NCBI GenBank assembly: GCA_026122915.1
Contig: JAGIXO010000107.1
Location: 1-5,499, forward strand
Origin: Candidatus Electronema nielsenii
Lineage (GTDB): Bacteria; Desulfobacterota; Desulfobulbia; Desulfobulbales; Desulfobulbaceae
Reading direction: 5' to 3'
DNA length: 5,499 nt
This document shows, piece after piece, positions 1 through 4,695 of the stretch. The stretch's first letter is position 1. Each line of letters starts with the position of its first letter. Under the pieces are notes generated by a model that was given only the letters and a program-made list of their open reading frames with translations, did not search any database and was not told the origin of the DNA. Both the position numbers and the translations under genes were made by a program.

Positions 1-722
1 AACGGGATTACCGCAGTAGACAAAATTCTGGGCTGATCGCATCGACAGTCAAAATAGCGGAAACAGATTTACACATCCTGACTTCACAGGCAGTCAACGA
101 TCATGCTCTCCTTTCAGTGATTAAGGTGCGAGCAGAAATTGAAAAGTACATTCACCAGCATCCGCTTTTCTTAACCAGCTTAGTGCCTTTGCCGTTCGAC
201 AGCAGTGCGCCGGAGTCGGTGCAAGGAATGCTGGCAGCTGCGCTGCGGGTTGGAGTCGGGCCGATGGCAGCTGTGGCCGGAGTGATTGCCGAACACGTCG
301 GACGGATGCTCCTTGCTCAAGGCATTAACGAGGTGATCGTGGAGAACGGTGGTGATCTTTTTATAGCTCGCAGCCAGCCGAGCGTCGTGGCTATTTACGC
401 CGGAGAATCGCGCCTGAGCGGTAAATTAGGCATTAGTTTGCGGTCTGAGCAAATGCCTTGCGGTCTGTGTTGCTCCTCTGGCACGGTTGGTCATTCTCTC
501 AGCTTTGGCGTTGCGGATGCCGCCGCTGTCCTCGCTCCCTCAGCCGCGTTAGCCGATGCAGCTGCCACCCGCCTCGGCAATGAGGTTGTTAGCAGAGACA
601 GTAAAAGCGTCAACCGAGCTGTTGAATTGGCCAAAACTATCGAAGGTATCACCGGGGTAGTGATCATTGCAGGTGATCATCTTGGTGCATGGGGAGATAT
701 TGAGCTGGATCCGCTTGCATAA
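1..722 (+). CDS. UPF0280 family protein (ApbE-like fold), 5'-truncated by the window edge
   Basis: The reading frame is open from the first full codon at base 3 to the TAA at 720-722, giving 239 visible residues. The GTG at 117 is internal, because the 38 codons before it encode the family's N-terminal pattern: a Tyr-Arg near the start and an ETDL motif at visible residues 20-23. Probably only a few residues are missing. Other motifs are an HPLF segment near residue 53, GVGPMAAVAG at 84-93, VENGGD at 113-118 (resembling the GGD element of ApbE flavin transferases), and GTVGHSLSFGVAD at 160-172, preceded by cysteines at 153, 156 and 157. The family is known mainly from anaerobes such as sulfate reducers and methanogens. 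It is structurally related to FAD:protein FMN transferases, but its reaction is not established, so flavin transfer should not be assumed. The gene converges on lptC with a 27-bp gap and no visible terminator. Confidence 0.9.
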   Translation, partial: RDYRSRQNSGLIASTVKIAETDLHILTSQAVNDHALLSVIKVRAEIEKYIHQHPLFLTSLVPLPFDSSAPESVQGMLAAALRVGVGPMAAVAGVIAEHVGRMLLAQGINEVIVENGGDLFIARSQPSVVAIYAGESRLSGKLGISLRSEQMPCGLCCSSGTVGHSLSFGVADAAAVLAPSAALADAAATRLGNEVVSRDSKSVNRAVELAKTIEGITGVVIIAGDHLGAWGDIELDPLA

Positions 723-749
723 TGGCACAATCAACATACACCAATAGTT

Positions 750-1316
750 TTACATTACCGCATGAACCCGACCGCCAAAATCGTAATCTTTGGTAGAGAT
801 ATCGTAGTCCATATTACCTGCCTTCAGATTTAACTTTTTGCCGGTGATCTGCACTGCTTCCGGGCTAACTAATTTTTTAATGCCGTCGTAGTAATGCAGC
901 AGCTCTGTATGCAGTGATTCCTGTTGTACCGGTTTGGTTAATACAACATCTTCAGTCAGAGTGAGATGCTGTGCGTCCATCTGGTATTTGCCTGTTTTGC
1001 TGGTGACAGTGAGAGGATCGTCATCTTTTTTGCTGTACACTGCATCTACCACCATCATATCAATCTCGCGGTCTGTTTTGCCAGTGCGAGCCTGTTTTGC
1101 CTTCACTGTCCAAGTCAGCTGGCCCTTAGTGCTGAAGGTGAGAACAACATCTTCCATGACAAAATCTTGCGATGCTTGCGTGTAAGCGTGCTCTGCTGCT
1201 GCATCATAGCCACCGCGAGGCTTGAGAAATTCTGCTGCCAAACTCTGCCAGAGCGGACTGCTAAGAATCAGACCGAGCGGAACCGCCCAGAGCAGATTGC
1301 GGAAGCTCCAGTTCAT
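750..1316 (-). CDS. lptC: LPS export protein LptC (periplasmic, membrane-anchored)
   Basis: The product is 188 residues, a normal length for LptC. It begins with one hydrophobic anchor (about residues 8-28), followed by a beta-rich periplasmic domain with the repeated strand pattern of the LptC/LptA/OstA fold. LptC binds the LptB2FG transporter in the inner membrane and passes LPS to the periplasmic LptA bridge. The ATG at 1316 was chosen over a longer in-frame start at 1385 for three reasons: it overlaps the kdsC stop as ATGA (1313-1316), it has an AAGGA Shine-Dalgarno five bases upstream, and the extra 23 residues would be polar and lie ahead of the anchor. It is the last gene of the kdsA-kdsC-lptC operon. 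The usual partners lptA and lptB do not follow, because the next gene is convergent. Sequence conservation in this family is low, so the call rests on architecture plus operon context. Confidence 0.85.
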   Translation of the reverse strand: MNWSFRNLLWAVPLGLILSSPLWQSLAAEFLKPRGGYDAAAEHAYTQASQDFVMEDVVLTFSTKGQLTWTVKAKQARTGKTDREIDMMVVDAVYSKKDDDPLTVTSKTGKYQMDAQHLTLTEDVVLTKPVQQESLHTELLHYYDGIKKLVSPEAVQITGKKLNLKAGNMDYDISTKDYDFGGRVHAVM

Positions 1317-1948
1317 GGCCGTCCTTGACTGTAGCGGGTGAAAATGGCCGTTAGTAGCCCTTTGGCCTCCAAGATCAGCTCGCAAACCTCCCGTACTGCG
1401 CCGCTGCCACCGCTGCGTTCAGTGAGATAATCCGCCCGCTGCCGCACCTCGGCCACAGCATTGGCCGGAGCAAAGGCACAGCCAACCTTGGCCATTACCG
1501 GTAAATCGAGCCAATCGTCACCCATGTAGGCGGTTTGCTCTGGCAGGAGACCAGTTTGCGCCAAAATTTCGGCGTAGGCAGCGGCCTTGTCTGAGCAACC
1601 TGCGTAAATGTGCTTCAGCTTCAAATCCTTAGCTCGCTTATTTACCGCTTCTGAGCTACGGGCAGTGATCAGTCCAACCGCAATTCCTGCCTCCTGCAAA
1701 ATACGCAGGCCAAAGCCGTCTTGGGTGTTGAAGCCTTTAATCTCCCCAGCTTCAGCGGTGTAAAAAACTGTGCCATCGGTCAGCACACCATCAACATCCA
1801 ACAGCAGCAAATTAACTTTTTTTGCTTTGACTATCGTGGAGTTCCACGCTGTGCTGCGCACAATCGGTTGCTCACGCTCTGCTGCTCGTTCGTGCAAAGC
1901 TTGGGTTAGAGCGCAGTCGGAGTACCCTGCGCCGCACTGGTTATTCAT
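1313..1948 (-). CDS. kdsC: 3-deoxy-D-manno-octulosonate 8-phosphate phosphatase (KdsC)
   Basis: This 211-residue HAD-superfamily phosphatase hydrolyses Kdo-8-phosphate to Kdo and phosphate, the step after KdsA, in the cytoplasm. The HAD motifs are complete: DVDGVLTDG with nucleophile D51 and acid/base D53, the motif II threonine in LITAR (T95), a motif III lysine (K121) and GDD (143-145) in motif IV. The NTQDGFG segment (74-80) is typical of the KdsC group, which lacks a large cap domain and forms tetramers. The ATG at 1948 overlaps the end of kdsA by 8 bases (ATGAATAA), indicating translational coupling. The roughly 40 residues before the core are longer than in most KdsC proteins and have no recognisable motif. 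A GTG at 1861 would give a more usual length but has no convincing ribosome binding site. Confidence 0.93.
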   Translation of the reverse strand: MNNQCGAGYSDCALTQALHERAAEREQPIVRSTAWNSTIVKAKKVNLLLLDVDGVLTDGTVFYTAEAGEIKGFNTQDGFGLRILQEAGIAVGLITARSSEAVNKRAKDLKLKHIYAGCSDKAAAYAEILAQTGLLPEQTAYMGDDWLDLPVMAKVGCAFAPANAVAEVRQRADYLTERSGGSGAVREVCELILEAKGLLTAIFTRYSQGRP

Positions 1949-2789
1949 TGGTGAACCTGCTCACTGCTTTACGGATTTCAAGCAGCTGTCGAAGTAGCGG
2001 CTCGACCTTATCCAAAGGAATGCTGTTTGGCCCGTCACAGAGAGCTTTGTCCGGGTCAGGATGCACTTCCATGAACAGACCGTCGATTCCTGCTGCCATT
2101 GCTGCTCTGGTCAACGTGGGAATGAACTTGCGTTGGCCACCAGAGCTGCCGCCCATGCCACCGGGCAGCTGCACCGAATGGGTCGCGTCAAAAATCACCG
2201 GACAGCCAAAGGAGCGCATCACCGGTAGGGAGCGCATATCAACTACCAAATTGTTGTAGCCAAAACAGGCCCCACGCTCGGTGAGTAAGATGCGTTCGCC
2301 GCCTGCTGCCCGCACTTTTTCCACCGCGTGTTTCATGTCCCAAGGCGAAAGAAATTGGCCTTTTTTCAGATTGACCACTCGGCCTGATTTGGCGGCTGCT
2401 ACTAATAAATCAGTTTGTCGGCAGAGAAAGGCGGGAATTTGGATAATATCTAAACATTCCATCGCCAAATCAATTTGGTTAGTCTCATGGACATCGGAAA
2501 CCACCGGCACACCAATCTCCTGCCGAATCCGGCAAAGCTGGCGCAGACCTTTTTTCAAGCCAGGGCCACGGAAGGAGTTGAGCGAGGTACGGTTGGCCTT
2601 ATCAAAAGAAGCCTTGAAGACGTAAGCTATTTCTAATCGTTCACAAATTGCCTTCATTTCCCAAGCAATCTTCCAGCATAGATCGCTATCCTCCAGCGCA
2701 CAGGGGCCAGCCATCAGCAGTAGCGGTTGACCAGGGCCGATCTGAATGGCTTTACCGCCCGGCAGAGCGGTCATCTCAATATTTTTCAT
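1941..2789 (-). CDS. kdsA: 3-deoxy-8-phosphooctulonate synthase (Kdo-8-P synthase, KdsA)
   Basis: The 282-residue enzyme condenses phosphoenolpyruvate with arabinose-5-phosphate to give Kdo-8-phosphate, the first committed step of Kdo synthesis for LPS. It is a full-length TIM-barrel DAHP-synthase-like protein. Landmarks are AGPC (27-30), FKASFDKANRTS (58-69), FRGPG (73-77), SDVHE (98-102), IIQIPAFLCRQTDLL (115-129), KKGQFLSPWD (142-151), FGYNNLVVD (176-184), DATHSVQLPGG (201-211), MEVHPDP (240-246) and CDGPN (251-255). C30, H204, E241 and D252 match the four ligands of the metal-dependent class. The frame stays open to a TTG at 2885, but the ATG at 2789 was chosen because the extra 32 residues are unlike the family and the promoter at 2857-2885 lies inside them. 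No strong Shine-Dalgarno precedes this ATG. It is the first gene of the operon. Confidence 0.96.
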   Translation of the reverse strand: MKNIEMTALPGGKAIQIGPGQPLLLMAGPCALEDSDLCWKIAWEMKAICERLEIAYVFKASFDKANRTSLNSFRGPGLKKGLRQLCRIRQEIGVPVVSDVHETNQIDLAMECLDIIQIPAFLCRQTDLLVAAAKSGRVVNLKKGQFLSPWDMKHAVEKVRAAGGERILLTERGACFGYNNLVVDMRSLPVMRSFGCPVIFDATHSVQLPGGMGGSSGGQRKFIPTLTRAAMAAGIDGLFMEVHPDPDKALCDGPNSIPLDKVEPLLRQLLEIRKAVSRFTNE

Positions 2790-2856
2790 GAAGCGCAGTG
2801 AAGATGTAAAAGGAAAGGACGCTGCTCCGGCAGGCCGGTCAGTCGAGATGCGTAAT

Positions 2857-2885
2857 ACTATACAGCCTTTACTGGGCGCAGGCAA
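2857..2885 (-). promoter_or_regulatory. Sigma70-type promoter of kdsA-kdsC-lptC
   Basis: Read on the minus strand, a -35 box TTGCCT (2885-2880; 4 of 6 consensus) and a -10 box TATAGT (2862-2857; 5 of 6) are separated by exactly 17 bases. Transcription would start near 2850, leaving a leader of about 60 bases before the kdsA ATG at 2789. The promoter lies just downstream of a minus-strand terminator, so the operon appears to be transcribed independently of yqgE. This is a sequence match only. Confidence 0.6.
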
Positions 2886-2899
2886 GCGCAGGAAAGACC

Positions 2900-2931
2900 A
2901 AAAAACGGAGACAGCTTTTAAGCTACCTCCG
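2900..2931 (-). terminator. Intrinsic terminator, second of a tandem pair
   Basis: On the minus strand CGGAG (2931-2927) pairs with CTCCG (2910-2906), and AGCTT pairs with AAGCT inside it across a 2x2 internal loop. The loop is two bases, and six T residues (2905-2900) follow the hairpin directly. There is no T tract on the + strand side, so it works in one direction. It lies between yqgE and the kdsA promoter and would stop read-through into the operon. Confidence 0.75.
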
Positions 2932-2969
2932 TAAGATCAGCTGCGTCTGTATTCGTCGTAAACTCGGGG

Positions 2970-3006
2970 AAAAAAGGAAGGCGGCCCTGCTCGGAACCGC
3001 CTTTCT
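2970..3006 (-). terminator. Intrinsic terminator of yqgE
   Basis: On the minus strand a 10-bp GC-rich stem (3006-2997 with 2984-2975, one G-U pair) closes a 12-base loop. The T tract at 2975-2970 overlaps the last stem pair. It begins about 40 bases after the yqgE stop, the expected place for that gene's terminator. Confidence 0.8.
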
Positions 3007-3046
3007 GTGCTGCGTTTCGCTGAATAGCTTTGAAAGTTATTCCTCT

Positions 3047-3598
3047 TCACGCATTGCCCACTACCCCACTGAGCATAGAAATATCGATGCCAAAGCGGCG
3101 CGCAGCTTTTTTCCATTTCAGCTCATCTGGCGTGTGGAAAAGAATGCTACTGTCTCCTGGCACGGTCAACCAAGAGTTATCTAACAGCTCCGTTTCTAAC
3201 TGCCCTGGCCCCCAGCCCGCATAGCCGAGTAAAAAAAGATAATCCTTTGGCCCACGACCTTTTGAGATATCTTCCAACAGCCGAGATTCGCGAGAAAGGG
3301 CGATATTAGAAGTAACGGCCAAACCGCTGCCGAGCTGCTGATCAGCGTGATAGAGAATAAAACCAGATTCCATCTCCATCGGTCCACCGGTATAAACTGG
3401 CGGCAATGGTCCAGCTGGCAGCGGAATATTGGTACCAAGGAGGATTTCTATCATGGTGATTTCCTGATTGGGATTGTTGATAGCGACTCCCATCGAGCCT
3501 TCACGGCTATGTGCGCAGATATAAATTACCTGCTCCCGAAACCGAGGATCGGGCATCTGCGGGGTTGCGATGAGAAAATGTCCAGTCAAATTTTCCAT
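3047..3598 (-). CDS. yqgE: YqgE/AlgH family protein (UPF0301, DUF179)
   Basis: This is a full-length, 183-residue, predicted cytoplasmic protein with no signal peptide or membrane segment. The family signatures are in order: GHFLIATPQMPDPRF (6-20), GSMGVAINNP (34-43), YTGGPMEMESGF (69-80) and GYAGWGPGQLE (125-135), followed by an NSWL segment. The family is widespread in bacteria. The name AlgH comes from a Pseudomonas link to alginate regulation, but its biochemical role is unresolved, so none is claimed here. The ATG at 3598 has an AAGGAGG Shine-Dalgarno at 3615-3609, ten bases upstream. The gene stands alone, with its own promoter candidate (3623-3652) and terminator (2970-3006). Confidence 0.93.
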   Translation of the reverse strand: MENLTGHFLIATPQMPDPRFREQVIYICAHSREGSMGVAINNPNQEITMIEILLGTNIPLPAGPLPPVYTGGPMEMESGFILYHADQQLGSGLAVTSNIALSRESRLLEDISKGRGPKDYLFLLGYAGWGPGQLETELLDNSWLTVPGDSSILFHTPDELKWKKAARRFGIDISMLSGVVGNA

Positions 3599-3622
3599 TA
3601 TGTTCTGCCTCCTTATCTCTTC

Positions 3623-3652
3623 ATATTAGCATTGCTTCTTATTGACAGTCAA
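3623..3652 (-). promoter_or_regulatory. Candidate yqgE promoter
   Basis: On the minus strand the -35 box is TTGACT (3652-3647; 5 of 6) and the -10 box is TAATAT (3628-3623; 4 of 6), with an 18-base spacer. The predicted start near 3616 would leave a very short leader beginning almost at the Shine-Dalgarno. This is possible but tight, and makes the assignment tentative. Confidence 0.4.
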
Positions 3653-3669
3653 GGAGGAACTTGTACAAT
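3642..3669 (+). promoter_or_regulatory. Strong-looking sigma70 promoter facing the DUF1566 gene
   Basis: A perfect -35 box TTGACA (3642-3647) and a -10 box TACAAT (3664-3669; 5 of 6) are separated by 16 bases. Its -35 overlaps that of the yqgE promoter on the other strand through the palindrome TTGACAGTCAA (3642-3652), so the two would be read back to back. Transcription from here would give a leader of about 245 bases before the ATG at 3922. Confidence 0.5.
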
Positions 3670-3754
3670 GCGGGGAGCAGCAGTGCAGCAAGATGATCGC
3701 CTCATACCTACCTGCAAATTTTTGAATTGCAGCATTTCAGTTGACATTTTTTAG
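3668..3754 (+). CDS. Possible 28-residue small ORF
   Basis: An ATG at 3668 opens a 28-codon frame ending in TAG at 3752-3754. It is preceded by a perfect AAGGAGG (3651-3657) ten bases upstream, as good a ribosome binding site as that of yqgE. The product would be a short soluble peptide with two cysteines, no membrane segment and no recognised family. The difficulty is that the same bases form the spacer and -10 of the + strand promoter at 3642-3669; transcription from that promoter would begin after the ATG. The ORF could only be expressed from a promoter further left, within yqgE antisense. It may equally be a chance match. Confidence 0.2.
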   Translation: MRGAAVQQDDRLIPTCKFLNCSISVDIF

Positions 3755-3809
3755 CGTAATAGTTTCGGTTGATTTAATGTATAGAGGACGACTTACACGC
3801 AAAATTAAA

Positions 3810-3839
3810 TTGACAAATGGGCATGAAGTCGATTATAGA
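3810..3839 (+). promoter_or_regulatory. Candidate proximal promoter of the DUF1566 gene
   Basis: A perfect TTGACA (3810-3815) is followed after 18 bases by TATAGA (3834-3839; 4 of 6). It would start transcription near 3846 and leave a leader of about 75 bases before the ATG at 3922, a more usual length than the leader from the promoter at 3642. Confidence 0.4.
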
Positions 3840-3921
3840 ACTTACGGAACTGCATTCGGTTGTCTGGTCTGCACCGCCACTGTGTTGAATTTCCCCTTTT
3901 CTTTCAAACAGGAGTCAGAGT

Positions 3922-4524
3922 ATGCGCACCTTTTTCCTGCTGATCTGTTGCATGTTCTCCGCAGTAACCGTCCATGCTGACTGCAAACCAGATGCTATTC
4001 CCCCCTCCACGCCGGACATCCAGCTTCAGGACAACAGTGACGGCACTGTTACTGCCACTGTTACTGCCACTGTTACCACCGGGGCCGAGGCCAGTGTCAG
4101 TAGCAACGGTGCCACCGTTTCTGTCGCCAAACTGATGTGGAAAAAATGCCTTGAAGGGGTTACCGGTGAAAAGTGCGAGTGCGAGAACTGCCCAAAGTGC
4201 AAGAACTGCTCACCAAGTTTATTCACTTGGCAGGAGGCCCTACAGCAGCCAAGAATAGCTAACCAAGCTGCTGGTGCGGTTTACAAAGACTGGCGACTAC
4301 CGACCCTCACGGAGCTACGTTCTCTTGTTGAGGTACAGTGTAATAATCCTGCAATCAATCCGAACCGTTTTCCCAACACTCCATCTTCGGCGGTCTGGTC
4401 TATATCGCCCTATGCTGATGCCCCGGACAGCGCGTGGTTCGTCCATTTTTACTATGGACTTCCCTTCTTCGACTACCGCAGCTCCCGCTTTGCGGTGCGG
4501 CTGGTACGCAACGTTACTCAGTAG
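3922..4524 (+). CDS. Secreted DUF1566 (Lcl C-terminal-type) domain protein with a cysteine cluster
   Basis: The 200-residue protein starts with a signal peptide (residues 1-19, likely cleaved after VHA). The cysteine at 21 is not in a proper lipobox, so a lipoprotein is unlikely. A Thr/Val-rich low-complexity segment (42-53) comes next. The DUF1566 domain then spans about 70-197: KLMWKKC (70-76), FTWQEAL (101-107), DWRLPT (123-128), a PAIN...FPNTPS stretch (143-155), VWSISPY (158-164) and VRLVR (192-196). Between the first domain motif and FTW sits an inserted cysteine run, with C76, C85, C87, C90, C93 and C96. DUF1566 domains have a C-type-lectin-like fold and often occur in surface or periplasmic proteins; the ligand here is unknown. 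The ATG has an AGGAG seven bases upstream. Codons 173-190 are almost all NNY. No terminator is seen on its own strand. Confidence 0.88.
   Translation: MRTFFLLICCMFSAVTVHADCKPDAIPPSTPDIQLQDNSDGTVTATVTATVTTGAEASVSSNGATVSVAKLMWKKCLEGVTGEKCECENCPKCKNCSPSLFTWQEALQQPRIANQAAGAVYKDWRLPTLTELRSLVEVQCNNPAINPNRFPNTPSSAVWSISPYADAPDSAWFVHFYYGLPFFDYRSSRFAVRLVRNVTQ
4045..4080 (+). repeat. 12-bp tandem repeat, three copies, inside the DUF1566 gene
   Basis: The unit ACTGTTACTGCC occurs twice exactly (4045-4056 and 4057-4068), with a third copy differing at two bases (4069-4080). The unit length is a multiple of three, so gain or loss of a copy keeps the frame and only changes the length of the Thr-Val-Thr-Ala linker between the signal peptide and the DUF1566 domain. 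Confidence 0.85.
4441..4491 (+). other. NNY-codon-rich stretch resembling a DGR variable region
   Basis: Near the C-terminus of the DUF1566 domain (residues 174-190), sixteen of seventeen codons end in C or T, the only exception being the glycine at 179. The encoded residues are strongly aromatic and varied (F, Y, H, D, R, S, P, L). The conserved VRLVR motif follows immediately. In diversity-generating retroelements, adenines in AAY codons of a template are randomised, producing NNY codons at ligand-facing positions of a C-type-lectin-fold target. No template repeat or reverse transcriptase is present in the window, so this is a hypothesis. Aromatic residues and cgc arginine codons would give part of the pattern by themselves. 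Confidence 0.25.
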
Positions 4525-4639
4525 TAATTTTGCTTTGTTCTGTTCCCGCGCTTCGGCACTGGAACCATTATCGAATTCAAAATCAAAGAGCCTTTAGCTC
4601 TATCATCATCGAGCGCATAATCGGCACCACAGCAATATG

Positions 4640-4674
4640 AAAAAAGGCAGAACAGCAAGCTGCTAGTTCTGCCT
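4640..4674 (-). terminator. Intrinsic terminator of the TerC-family gene
   Basis: On the minus strand a 9-bp stem (4674-4666 with 4653-4645) is extended by an inner 4-bp stem (4664-4661 with 4657-4654) across a one-base bulge, closing a 3-base loop. The T tract at 4645-4640 overlaps the last stem pair. It begins 22 bases after the stop of the TerC-family gene. The + strand side lacks a T run, so it would not be an efficient terminator for the DUF1566 gene. Confidence 0.85.
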
Positions 4675-4695
4675 CATTTGTGTACGGGAAAAATT

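Larger units (their letters stand above)
3599..3921. other. Intergenic region between yqgE and the DUF1566 gene
   Basis: This 323-bp gap between divergent genes is richer in A+T than its flanks. It contains the yqgE ribosome binding site, promoter candidates on both strands (listed separately), three perfect TTGACA hexamers on the + strand (3642, 3741 and 3810), one possible small ORF and a short hairpin (3712-3717 with 3727-3732, 6 bp, no adjacent T tract). An open frame from the ATG at 3777 to 3980 has no Shine-Dalgarno, no recognisable motif and runs into the DUF1566 gene, so it is not called. No tRNA or recognisable riboswitch is seen. Confidence 0.6.

Noticed and set aside
117..722. The GTG at 117 as the true start of the UPF0280 protein
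   Set aside because: The frame is open to the left edge, and the upstream codons encode the conserved N-terminal family motif (YR and ETDL).
966..1328. Long + strand open frames opposite lptC, kdsA and yqgE
   Set aside because: These are antisense shadows of well-supported genes, with low-complexity or unrecognisable translations and no ribosome binding sites.
2790..2885. A 32-residue N-terminal extension of KdsA from a TTG at 2885
   Set aside because: It is unlike KdsA family N-termini, uses a rare start with no Shine-Dalgarno, and the best promoter lies inside it.
3741..3980. A + strand ORF of up to 79 codons in the intergenic region
   Set aside because: It has no ribosome binding site and no recognisable motif, and it overlaps the signal-peptide region of the well-supported DUF1566 gene.
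3922..3984. The DUF1566 protein as a lipoprotein (cysteine at residue 21)
   Set aside because: The residues before the cysteine do not form a lipobox (aspartate at -1, histidine at -3), whereas VHA fits a signal peptidase I site.
4587..4601. A hairpin (AGAGC/GCTCT) as terminator of the DUF1566 gene
   Set aside because: It has only 5 bp and no T tract after it.
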